Source: Candidatus Allofournierella pullicola
GTDB taxonomy: Bacteria > Bacillota > Clostridia > Oscillospirales > Ruminococcaceae
Assembly (NCBI GenBank): GCA_019114225.1
Contig: DXFW01000018.1
Span: 1-64,000, forward strand
DNA length: 64,000 nt
Direction: 5' to 3'
A program made the position numbers and the translations under genes. This document shows positions 13,805-21,177 of this stretch, in pieces (the stretch's first letter is position 1; the number at the start of each line of letters is the position of its first letter). The notes below the pieces were generated by a model. It ran no database searches. It saw nothing but the letters and a program-made list of their open reading frames with translations, and was not told where the DNA came from.

Positions 13805-16414
13805 TTATTTGCCGTAGTAAGCCTGGAGGTAGATCTCCTTGATCTCGCTCACCAGAGGGTACACGGGGTTGGCGGTGGTGCACTGGTCCTCGAACGCCTT
13901 ATAAGACAGTTCATCCACCTTGGCAAGGAATTCTTCTTCACTGACGCCGCAGGCCTTGATGGTCATGGGCCGCTCGGTCTCCATCATCAGCTTCTGGATG
14001 GCTGCGATGAGGCAGTCCACTGCTTCGTAGGTGTCGGTGCCCACATTGCACAGCCCGCAGCGCCGGGCCAGCTTGGCGTAGCGCTTGTCGGCCACATACT
14101 CCTTGTACTTGGGGAACGCGGCAAACTTGGTGGGTTTCTTCGCGTTGTAGGCAATGACGTAGGGCAGCAGGATGGCGTTGGCGCGGCCATGGGGGATGTG
14201 GAATTCGCCGCCCAGCTTGTGCGCCATGGAGTGGTTCAGGCCCAGGAAGGCGTTGGTGAAGGCCATGCCCGCAATGCAGCTGGCGTTGTGCATTTTTTCG
14301 CGGGCCAGCTGGTCGCCGTTGTAGGAATCCTTCAGATAGGTGAACACCATCTCGGTGGCGTGCAGGGCCAGACCGTCGGTGTAGTCGCTGGCCATCACAG
14401 ACACATAGGCTTCAATGGCGTGGGTCAGCACGTCCATGCCGGTGTCGGCCACGATGCTGCGGGGCATGGTGCGTGTGAACTGTGGGTCGATGATGGCCAC
14501 GTCGGGGGTCAGGCTGTAGTCTGCCAGAGGATACTTGATGTTGCCGTTGGCTTTGTCGGTGATGACCGAGAAGCTGGTCACCTCGCTGCCGGTGCCGGAG
14601 GTGGTGGGAATGGCCACCAGTTTGGTCTTGGCGCCCAGTTTGGGAAACTTGAAGGCGCGCTTGCGGATGTCCATGAAGCGCTGGCGCAGGCCGTCGAAGC
14701 TGGTCTCGGGATGCTCATAGAACAGCCACATGCCCTTGGCTGCGTCGATGGCGCTGCCGCCGCCGATGGCGATGATCACGTCCGGCTGGAAGGCGCGCAT
14801 GGCCTCCACGCCGCGCATGATGCACTCCACGCTGGGGTCGCTCTCCACATCGGAGTAAATTTCGCTGTGGCAGTACTGTTCACGCTTGCGAAGGTAGTAC
14901 AGCACCTTGTTCACATTGCCCAGCTGCACCATCACAGGGTCGGTGACGATGAAGGCGCGGCTGATGCCCTCCATCTTCTCCAGGTACTGGATGGAGTCCT
15001 CCTCGAAGTAGATCTTGGGCGGGATCTTGAACCACTGCATGTTCACCCTCCGTTTGGCGATGCGCTTTTTGTTGATGAGGTTGACGGTGGTCACGTTCTG
15101 GCTCACCGAGTTCTTGCCATAGCTGCCGCAGCCAAGAGTCAGGGATGGTGTGTTGGTGTTGTAGATGTCGCCGATGGCGCCCTGGGAGGAGGGGCTGTTC
15201 ACAATGATGCGCCCCACCTTCATGGCAACGCCGTACTCATCGGCGATCTTCTTGTCCCCGGTGTGGATGACGGCGGAGTGGCCAAGGCCCCCCAGCTCCA
15301 GCATTTTGTTGGCGTAGGCAAAGCCCTGCTCCTTGTCCTTGCAGACAAAGTAGGCCAGCACAGGGCTGAGCTTCTCTTTGCTCAGGGGGAACTCCTCACC
15401 GGGATGAGGCAGCGGCGCGATGAGGATCTTGGTCTTTTCCGGCACACTGATACCCGCCTGCTCGGCGATCCAGTTGGCGCTCTTGCCAACCACCGGGGCA
15501 AACACGCCCTTCGCGGGGTCCGGGAACATGTATTTGGTCAGCGTTTCGGTCTCCTCGGGGGTGAGGAAGTAGCAGTTGTTGGCCTTCATGTAAGCCTCAA
15601 AATCCTTGGCAATGGGCTTCTCCACGATGACCGCCTGCTCGGAGGCACAGATCATGCCGTTGTCGAAGGTCTTGGACATCATCAGGTCGGTGCAGGCCTG
15701 GTGCAGATCGGCGCTCTTTTCGATGAAGCAGGGCACGTTGCCCGCGCCCACGCCCAGAGCCGGTTTGCCGCAGGAGTAGGCCGCCTTGACCATGCCGGGG
15801 CCGCCGGTGGCCAGGATGGTGGCAACGCCCGGATGGTTCATCAGCGCGCCGGTGGCCTCGATACTGGGGGTGTCGATCCACTGAATGCAGTTCTTGGGCG
15901 CGCCGGCCTTCACCGCCGCCTCATAGACGATACGGGCCGCCTCGGCGCTGCATTTCTGGGCAGAGGGATGGAAGCCGAAGATGATGGGGTTGCGGGTCTT
16001 CACCGCAATGAGGCACTTGAACAGCGTGGTGGAGGTGGGGTTGGTGGTGGGGGTCACGCCGCAGATCACACCCACGGGCTCAGCCACTTCCACATACCCT
16101 TCCATGTCGTTTTCTTCCAGAACGCCCACCGTGCGCTCCTTTTTGATGTCATGCCAGATATATTCGGTGGCGAACATGTTCTTGATGACCTTGTCTTCGT
16201 ACACGCCGCGGCCGGTCTCTTCCACCGCCATGCGGGCCAGCTCCTGATGTTTGTCCAGGCCGGCCAGCGCCATTGCGTGAACGATGTTGTCCACAGCCTC
16301 CTGATCCAGCACCATGAATTCATTCAGCGCCACCTGGGCCTTTGCCACCAGCGCGTCGATCATGGTCTGCACGTCGGTCTTCACCGTTTCAACCACAGGT
16401 TTCTTTTCTGCCAT
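13805..16414 (-). CDS. adhE: Bifunctional acetaldehyde-CoA/alcohol dehydrogenase
   Basis: 869 residues, the normal AdhE length. Residues 1-about 450 form the CoA-acylating aldehyde dehydrogenase, with NAD-binding GVTPTTNPTSTT (about residue 119) and catalytic Cys256 in GMICASEQAV. Residues about 455-869 form the iron-dependent alcohol dehydrogenase, with GGGSAIDAAKG, TTSGTGSEVT and the metal site GLNHSMAHKLGG...HGRANAI. It reduces acetyl-CoA to ethanol in two NADH-using steps and assembles into filaments (spirosomes) in the cytoplasm. The ATG at 16414 matches homologous starts; a GTG/ATG extension upstream has no family support. Two Rex-like operators lie upstream, and the Rex gene is 11 kb away in this window, so induction by high NADH is expected. 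Confidence 0.95.
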   Translation of the reverse strand: MAEKKPVVETVKTDVQTMIDALVAKAQVALNEFMVLDQEAVDNIVHAMALAGLDKHQELARMAVEETGRGVYEDKVIKNMFATEYIWHDIKKERTVGVLEENDMEGYVEVAEPVGVICGVTPTTNPTSTTLFKCLIAVKTRNPIIFGFHPSAQKCSAEAARIVYEAAVKAGAPKNCIQWIDTPSIEATGALMNHPGVATILATGGPGMVKAAYSCGKPALGVGAGNVPCFIEKSADLHQACTDLMMSKTFDNGMICASEQAVIVEKPIAKDFEAYMKANNCYFLTPEETETLTKYMFPDPAKGVFAPVVGKSANWIAEQAGISVPEKTKILIAPLPHPGEEFPLSKEKLSPVLAYFVCKDKEQGFAYANKMLELGGLGHSAVIHTGDKKIADEYGVAMKVGRIIVNSPSSQGAIGDIYNTNTPSLTLGCGSYGKNSVSQNVTTVNLINKKRIAKRRVNMQWFKIPPKIYFEEDSIQYLEKMEGISRAFIVTDPVMVQLGNVNKVLYYLRKREQYCHSEIYSDVESDPSVECIMRGVEAMRAFQPDVIIAIGGGSAIDAAKGMWLFYEHPETSFDGLRQRFMDIRKRAFKFPKLGAKTKLVAIPTTSGTGSEVTSFSVITDKANGNIKYPLADYSLTPDVAIIDPQFTRTMPRSIVADTGMDVLTHAIEAYVSVMASDYTDGLALHATEMVFTYLKDSYNGDQLAREKMHNASCIAGMAFTNAFLGLNHSMAHKLGGEFHIPHGRANAILLPYVIAYNAKKPTKFAAFPKYKEYVADKRYAKLARRCGLCNVGTDTYEAVDCLIAAIQKLMMETERPMTIKACGVSEEEFLAKVDELSYKAFEDQCTTANPVYPLVSEIKEIYLQAYYGK

Positions 16415-16506
16415 TGCAATCTTCCGTCCTTTCAGGCGTGTTGCGCATGGTGCGGGAGCCCTCTGCCCCCGCCTGCAGCTTGTTGCCTTGGCATTATGAT
16501 ACCACA

Positions 16507-16524
16507 TCGTTAATCAAATAACAA
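16507..16524 (-). promoter_or_regulatory. Rex-like operator 1 upstream of adhE
   Basis: On the - strand it reads TTGTTATTTGATTAACGA, which agrees with the clostridial Rex consensus TTGTTAANNNNTTAACAA at 12 of 14 defined positions. Confidence 0.65.
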
Positions 16525-16543
16525 TGTCCCGTCTGGCCAAAGA

Positions 16544-16561
16544 TTGTTAATAAAATAACGT
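16544..16561 (+). promoter_or_regulatory. Rex-like operator 2 upstream of adhE
   Basis: TTGTTAATAAAATAACGT matches the Rex consensus at 11 of 14 defined positions. It lies 37 bases from site 1 (start to start). The stretch 16415-16506 between site 1 and adhE holds no other clear signal. Confidence 0.55.
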
Positions 16562-16584
16562 GCTTTTGTGCAGGATGTACAGCG

Positions 16585-16623
16585 TAAAAAAAAGAGCGCG
16601 GAACGCACCGCGTTCCGCGCTCT
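16585..16623 (-). terminator. Terminator of the NhaC-family gene
   Basis: GAGCGCGGAACGC pairs with GCGTTCCGCGCTC. On the - strand it is followed by a run of eight T. Confidence 0.9.
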
Positions 16624-16632
16624 TATCAATGA

Positions 16633-18399
16633 TCAGGCCCTTGCCATGTTGCGGCGCTTGATGACCAGCAGCGTGCCGAGCATAAGCACAATGCCCACGG
16701 GCAGCGCCAGAATGCCAGGCGCGCCGAAGTGGACCAGCAGGCCGGCCACAAGGTAGGTCACGCCGGAAACCACCGCACATGTGATGGCATATGGCAGCTG
16801 TGTGGAAACATGGTTCACATGGTCACACTGAGCGCCCGCAGAAGCCATGATGGTGGTGTCGGAGATGGGAGAGCAGTGGTCACCGCAGACCGCACCGGCC
16901 ATGCAGGCAGAAATGCAGATGATGGCCATAGGGTCATCCATGGAGAACACGCCCTGCACGATGGGGATCAGGATACCGAAAGTGCCCCAGCTGGTGCCGG
17001 TGGAGAACGCCAGCAGGCAGCCCACCACAAACACGATCACCGGCAGGATCATCTGCATTCCGGTGGCGCTCTCACGCACAAAGTCACGCACAAAGTACTT
17101 GGCGCCCAGAGAGTCGGTCATGGCTTTCAGGCTCCAGGCGAAGGTAAGGATCATAATGGCGGGCACCATGGCCTTGAAACCTTCGGGGACGCAGCTCATC
17201 ATGTCCTTGAAGGACATGGCCCGCCGCACCTGGTAATAGATGAACGCAACGATCAGCGCGAAAGCAGAACCCAACATCAGGCCCACCGACGCGTCGGAAG
17301 CGGAGAAGGCTTCCACAAAGCCCACGCCGGAGAAGAAGCCGCCGGAGTAGAGCATGCCGATGACGCAGAACACAACCAGCACCAGCACCGGCAGCACCAG
17401 GTCCAGAACGGAGCCCTTGCTGTCGTCCGCCGTGTCGTCGGCGTCGGCGTAGGGGTTGGAGCCGCTGAAGAGGTCGCCCTTTTCAATGGCGTTGCGCTCG
17501 AACTTGGCCATGGGGCCAAAGTCCACCCGCATGAGCACCATGCTCACCATCATCACGATCGTGAGCAGCGCATAGTAGTTGTAAGGGATGGCTCGCAGGA
17601 ACAGGCTGAAGCCCTGGCCGTCCTCCGCGAAGGCGGAAACTGCGGCCGCCCAGGAGGAGACCGGCGCGATGATACACACGGGGGCAGCAGTAGCGTCGAT
17701 GATGTAGGCCAGCTTTGCCCGGGAAATGTTCTGCTTGTCGGTGATGGGGCGCATAACGCTGCCCACCGTCAGGCAGTTGAAGTAGTCATCGATAAAGATG
17801 AGCACGCCCAGCAGAATGGAAACCAGCTGCACGCCCCCCCGGGACTTGATGTGGGCCTTGGCCCAGCGGCCAAAGGCGGCAGAACCGCCCGCCTTGTTCA
17901 TCAGGCAGACCATGGAGCCCAGAATGATGAGGAAAACCAGGATACCCATGTTGTAGCTGTCGGTCACCGAAGCTACGATACCGTCATCAAACACGTGACG
18001 CACCGTGGTCTCAAACCGGAAGTTGGAATAGAGCAGGCCGCCCACCACGATACCGATGAACAGAGAGCTGTAGACCTCCTTGGTGATGAGCGCCAGGGCA
18101 ATGGCGATGACCGGAGGCAGCAGCGACCAGGCGGTGTTGAAGAAGCGGCTGGGCGAGGTCACATAGCCTTCGCCGCCGCAGGTGGCACACACGTTTGTGC
18201 CGCCGCACACTTCGCAGGCGGGGTCGAGCCCGTAGCATTCCATACAGGCGCCCACGGTGCCACAGTCCGGGCATTCGATCATTTTGGTGCCGGGCTCGTC
18301 GGTGGGATCGCCCGCCGCAAAGGCGGTGGCGCTGAGCATTACCAACAGCACCAACATCATTGCCACAAAAGGCAAAATGCGGGTCAATGTCTTTCTCAT
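16633..18399 (-). CDS. NhaC-family transporter with exported CxxC-rich segment (likely lysine transporter)
   Basis: 588 residues. An N-terminal signal/anchor (residues 1-28, ending ATAFAAG) leads into a cysteine-rich segment, residues about 40-80, with four CxxC pairs (CPDCG, CMEC, CEVCGG, CATCGG) like a DnaJ-type zinc cluster. About 11-12 membrane helices of the NhaC/Na+:H+ antiporter superfamily follow, with TGTSWGTFGI and CGDHCSPISDTTIMAS typical of the family. The gene is preceded by a lysine riboswitch with a terminator, and NhaC-type proteins under L-box control have been described as lysine transporters (LysW). That control suggests lysine uptake rather than sodium exchange. The start at 18399 has AGGAGG 6 bases upstream. 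The zinc-cluster segment faces outward if the signal is real. Confidence 0.8.
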   Translation of the reverse strand: MRKTLTRILPFVAMMLVLLVMLSATAFAAGDPTDEPGTKMIECPDCGTVGACMECYGLDPACEVCGGTNVCATCGGEGYVTSPSRFFNTAWSLLPPVIAIALALITKEVYSSLFIGIVVGGLLYSNFRFETTVRHVFDDGIVASVTDSYNMGILVFLIILGSMVCLMNKAGGSAAFGRWAKAHIKSRGGVQLVSILLGVLIFIDDYFNCLTVGSVMRPITDKQNISRAKLAYIIDATAAPVCIIAPVSSWAAAVSAFAEDGQGFSLFLRAIPYNYYALLTIVMMVSMVLMRVDFGPMAKFERNAIEKGDLFSGSNPYADADDTADDSKGSVLDLVLPVLVLVVFCVIGMLYSGGFFSGVGFVEAFSASDASVGLMLGSAFALIVAFIYYQVRRAMSFKDMMSCVPEGFKAMVPAIMILTFAWSLKAMTDSLGAKYFVRDFVRESATGMQMILPVIVFVVGCLLAFSTGTSWGTFGILIPIVQGVFSMDDPMAIICISACMAGAVCGDHCSPISDTTIMASAGAQCDHVNHVSTQLPYAITCAVVSGVTYLVAGLLVHFGAPGILALPVGIVLMLGTLLVIKRRNMARA

Positions 18400-18415
18400 G
18401 TCAGTTCCTCCTGCA

Positions 18416-18449
18416 CAAAAAATGAAGCCATGACAGTGTCATGACTTCA
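18416..18449 (-). terminator. Riboswitch-controlled terminator before the NhaC-family gene
   Basis: On the - strand GAAGTCATGACA pairs with TGTCATGGCTTC and is followed by ATTTTTTG, only about 15 bases before the start codon. It is the likely expression platform of the lysine riboswitch. Confidence 0.85.
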
Positions 18450-18465
18450 TACCGATGCACAAGTG

Positions 18466-18680
18466 CCCATAGTGTCCGCAGTGCGGCGGTCGAACTCACG
18501 ACAGCGCTCCGCCCGGCATTTCTGTACGGGCGACAGTCCGGGGGATGTTCTCCCACGGCCCGGCGCGGCGGCCCCCTCAGGCGGGACAAACCGAACCTCG
18601 GCAAACGCCCCTTTCCCGCCCCGCGCGCCTGTGTTGAATGGGGGCCGTACTCTTGACGTTCGCACCTCTATCATGCTATG
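18466..18680 (-). promoter_or_regulatory. Lysine riboswitch (L box)
   Basis: Conserved L-box pieces occur in order on the - strand: AGAGGTGCGAAC (18669-18658), CAAGAGTA (18655-18648), GGGAAAGGGGCGTTTGCCGAGG (around 18617-18596), and GGACTGTCGCC (18539-18529). The outer stem closes between GATAG near 18671 and CTAT at 18472-18469. Binding of lysine should favour the terminator at 18416-18449 and switch off the NhaC-family gene. The rest of the 18400-18845 gap holds the promoter of the DUF975 gene. Confidence 0.9.
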
Positions 18681-18745
18681 TACGTCTTAATGATAAGCCA
18701 TTTTTTACAAAAGTCAACCGCCAAAAAGAAAGAATTTGCAATTTT

Positions 18746-18775
18746 TTGTAAGTTCATACCGTTCTATGCTATACT
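18746..18775 (+). promoter_or_regulatory. Promoter of the DUF975 gene
   Basis: TTGTAA (18746-18751), 18-base spacer and TATACT (18770-18775), about 70 bases before the start codon. Confidence 0.6.
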
Positions 18776-18845
18776 GAAGATAAATAATGCATATGACCGG
18801 GACCTGTGCGCATAAACGCGCGCGGCCCGCATAGGAGGGAAAGTT

Positions 18846-19598
18846 ATGTATTGGACGCGCAGTTTGCTCAAGCAGAACGCGAAGCAGGTGTTGCGGGAAA
18901 GCTACTGGCGGGTGTTTCTGGCCTGGCTTTTGATCAGCCTTGGCGCGGGCGCCGCCGCCGGCGTGCTGTCCAACATCGTGCTTTTTGTGCCCACCCTGGT
19001 GGTTTCCCTTGCCACCATCGGTTCGCCGGAAGCCTATCTTGCAGGCATTCTTTTTGTCTACCTGCTTTTTCTTGTATTCATCCTGGTGTTCAACGCCCTG
19101 GTCACCATGCCCCTCACGGTGGGCGGAATACGGTATACCATGGAGAACCGGTGCGGCTATCCGCCGCTGGACTCGGTGCTCTCCCCTTTCCGCAACAAGG
19201 AGCAGTATCTCAACGTGGCCAAAGCCACGCTGATGTATCTTCTGGAGATCTTTGGCTTCACGCTTCTGTTCATCGTGCCGGGCATCGTGCGCGGGTATCA
19301 GCTGCGGTATGTTCCCTATCTGCTGGCGGAAAATCCCTATATGAGCTATAGGCGGGCCAAGGAACTGAGCAAGGCTCTGACCAGCGGCGAAAAATCGGCG
19401 ATCTTTGTTCTGGACCTCTCCTTTATCGGGTGGTATCTGCTGGGCTATCTCACCTGCGGACTGGGCGTATATTTCCTGCTGCCCTACGTCCAGGCCACCA
19501 TGGCCGAGCTTTACGCCGCCGCCCGCGCCAAGGCCTTTGCCCTCGGGCTTTCCAACGAGGAAGAGCTTTCCGGTTTTGCGGTGTATCCCAAGCGGTGA
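18846..19598 (+). CDS. DUF975 family integral membrane protein
   Basis: 250 residues with five to six membrane helices. It opens LLKQNAKQVLRESYWRVFLAWLL, the usual start of DUF975 proteins, and carries the central GGIRYTMENR and FRNKEQYLNV loop, then the long helix IFGFTLLFIVPGIVRGYQLRYVPYLL and the AENPYMSYRRAKELSKAL helix. These proteins sit in the cell membrane of many Firmicutes; no activity is known. The start at 18846 is preceded by AGGAGGG. The gene stands alone, with its own promoter and a perfect terminator that it shares with the converging DUF1294 gene. Confidence 0.85.
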   Translation: MYWTRSLLKQNAKQVLRESYWRVFLAWLLISLGAGAAAGVLSNIVLFVPTLVVSLATIGSPEAYLAGILFVYLLFLVFILVFNALVTMPLTVGGIRYTMENRCGYPPLDSVLSPFRNKEQYLNVAKATLMYLLEIFGFTLLFIVPGIVRGYQLRYVPYLLAENPYMSYRRAKELSKALTSGEKSAIFVLDLSFIGWYLLGYLTCGLGVYFLLPYVQATMAELYAAARAKAFALGLSNEEELSGFAVYPKR

Positions 19599-19619
19599 GG
19601 CGCCGCCCTGCCGCCAAAC

Positions 19620-19663
19620 GAAAACTCCCGGCTGCCTGATCACAGGCAGCCGGGAGTTTTTTT
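19620..19663. terminator. Bidirectional terminator, DUF975 (+) and DUF1294 (-)
   Basis: CTCCCGGCTGCCTG pairs with CAGGCAGCCGGGAG. A-rich and T-rich flanks on both sides allow use on both strands; it touches the last codon of the DUF1294 gene. Confidence 0.9.
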
Positions 19664-19940
19664 ACAGATAACGGAGAGCCAGCAGCAGCGCGGCCAGCTG
19701 CACGGCCAGAATAAGGGGAACCCCAACAAAAAACTTTGGTTTTCGTGTCTTGTGGTGGAACAGCGCCATCCCCAGCAAAAACGCCGGGCTGCCGCCCAAA
19801 GCACAAAAAGCCAGCAGCCTGCGCTCCGGCACACGGCGCGCCCCGCGCTTTGCGGCCCGTTTGTCCCATCCGCAGAGGCCGAACGAGAACAGATTGATTG
19901 CCACAAAATACACCAGAAGGATCTGACGCAGCAACGCCAA
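19662..19940 (-). CDS. DUF1294 family small membrane protein
   Basis: 92 residues, three membrane helices. Family features are NLFSFGLCGWDKRAAKRGARRVPERRLL at the start (two pieces: the first helix and a basic loop), followed by ALGGSPAFLLGMALFHHKTRKPKF with the conserved HKT-K-F turn. Role unknown; the fold is sometimes found fused to cold-shock or nucleic-acid-binding domains elsewhere. The start is TTG at 19940 behind a GAGGAAAGG ribosome site. It is the last gene of the run MBL-DUF3006-DUF1294 on the - strand. Confidence 0.75.
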   Translation of the reverse strand: MALLRQILLVYFVAINLFSFGLCGWDKRAAKRGARRVPERRLLAFCALGGSPAFLLGMALFHHKTRKPKFFVGVPLILAVQLAALLLALRYL

Positions 19941-19951
19941 CCCGCCTTTCC

Positions 19952-20176
19952 TCAGTCAGTTCTTTTTGGAAAAGAAAACCGCCTGCGCAGGCGCTCCCGG
20001 CGCGCGGCGGTGGCAGCAGCGTCCACCTTCCAAGCTTCACCCTCCCGGATAAGAACGTCCCCTTCCCGGGTCTCTGGCGGAAGCTGGGCACGGTCTACCT
20101 GTTCCGTGCGCAGCGGCCCCTGTGCCGGTTCCAGAAGGGCGACCCCCGCTTCAAAGCGGTCCACGATGTATTCCAT
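19952..20176 (-). CDS. DUF3006 domain protein
   Basis: 74 residues. It opens MEYIVDRFEAGVALLEP and contains REGDVLIREGEAWKVD and the charged tail RRERLRRRFSF, the usual DUF3006 layout (small beta-barrel then a basic helix). Its ATG overlaps the stop codon of the MBL-fold gene by one base (TGATG), so the two are translationally coupled. MBL-fold hydrolase plus DUF3006 is a recurring gene pair in Clostridia and Bacilli; the joint function is unknown. Confidence 0.8.
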   Translation of the reverse strand: MEYIVDRFEAGVALLEPAQGPLRTEQVDRAQLPPETREGDVLIREGEAWKVDAAATAARRERLRRRFSFPKRTD

Positions 20177-21168
20177 CAGGCAGCCTCCCTTTCCTTGGCG
20201 GCATTCGCGGTGTAGCTTTGCAGCCCGTTTTCCGTGGCCGCGATGACCACACTGCCATCCTGGTCGGTGCGCAGCACCTGCGCCCCCACCTGCTCAAAGC
20301 GTTCCAGCGCGCCCGCGTGGGGATGTCCATAACTATTGCCCAGCCCGCAGCTGATGGCCACATACCCGGGCTGCACCGCCTGCAGAAACTCCAGCGTGTT
20401 GGACGTATCGGACCCGTGGTGGGCGGCCTTGAACACATCCGCCCGGGGCACGGCTCCCGCCTCCAGTGCCGCCTGCTCCACCGGTTTTTCACCGTCGCCG
20501 CTGAGCACCACCGAAAGTTCGCCGCTCTCGAACAGAAGCACCTGGGAGAGGTCGTTGTAATTATCCGTCTCCACGCCCGCCGCCAGCACCTGCAGGGTAC
20601 CGCTTCCCACCGGGAAGCTTTGCCCCGGCGCTGCGGTGGTCACCGCCGCGCCGCTGGCTTCGATGGCCTCCATCACCTTTTCAAACAGGCGGGTGGTGGG
20701 ATAGGGCGCTTTGTCAAAATCCGGCAGCAACACCTGCTCCACTTCCAGCTTTTCCAGCACGGCGGCCATGCTTCCGATATGGTCGGCATGGGGATGGCTC
20801 ATCACCAGCAGCTTGAGGCGGGTGACGCCCCGCTGCTCCAGATACTCCATCAGTTTCTGCTCGCTGTCGGTATCGCCCGCGTCCACAAGGCAGTATTCCC
20901 CGCCGCTTTGCAGCAGCGTGGCGTCTGCCTGGTCCACATCGATGAAGTGGACCGCGTCGGTGTTTTCCGGCAGGTCTGCCGCGGGCAGCGGATCGGCAAG
21001 GCCCACGGCAGTGTATATTTCCTGCCAGGTGGGCGCCGCCCCCACTTCGCCGGCCGCGCTGACCCATAGGCCCAAAACAAGGCAGAGGCCCACCAGCGAG
21101 AACACGACGGTTTGAAAGGGTGTGAGATTGATCTTCCGCCGCCGGCGGGAGCTTTTTCGCTTTGCCAT
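20176..21168 (-). CDS. MBL-fold (ComEC/Rec2-like) secreted or anchored hydrolase
   Basis: 330 residues. A basic start and one membrane anchor (about residues 18-38) precede a metallo-beta-lactamase domain close to the C-terminal domain of ComEC. The metal motif is SHPHADHIGSM (about residue 137); the upstream strand HFIDVDQADATLLQSGGEYCLVDAG is the classic ComEC-like start; FKAAHHGSDTSN supplies a further histidine pair and AISCGLGNSYGHPH another. The domain probably acts outside the membrane, on phosphodiester or related bonds. The competence pore domain is absent, so it is not ComEC itself. The start at 21168 is 9 bases after the YgiQ stop; the genes form a run on the - strand. Confidence 0.8.
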   Translation of the reverse strand: MAKRKSSRRRRKINLTPFQTVVFSLVGLCLVLGLWVSAAGEVGAAPTWQEIYTAVGLADPLPAADLPENTDAVHFIDVDQADATLLQSGGEYCLVDAGDTDSEQKLMEYLEQRGVTRLKLLVMSHPHADHIGSMAAVLEKLEVEQVLLPDFDKAPYPTTRLFEKVMEAIEASGAAVTTAAPGQSFPVGSGTLQVLAAGVETDNYNDLSQVLLFESGELSVVLSGDGEKPVEQAALEAGAVPRADVFKAAHHGSDTSNTLEFLQAVQPGYVAISCGLGNSYGHPHAGALERFEQVGAQVLRTDQDGSVVIAATENGLQSYTANAAKEREAA

Positions 21169-21177
21169 GGAATCGTT

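Noticed and set aside
13715..16513. Open frame of 932 codons on the + strand over adhE
   Set aside because: Shadow of the high-GC adhE gene; composition is biased to His/Gly/Val with no domain.
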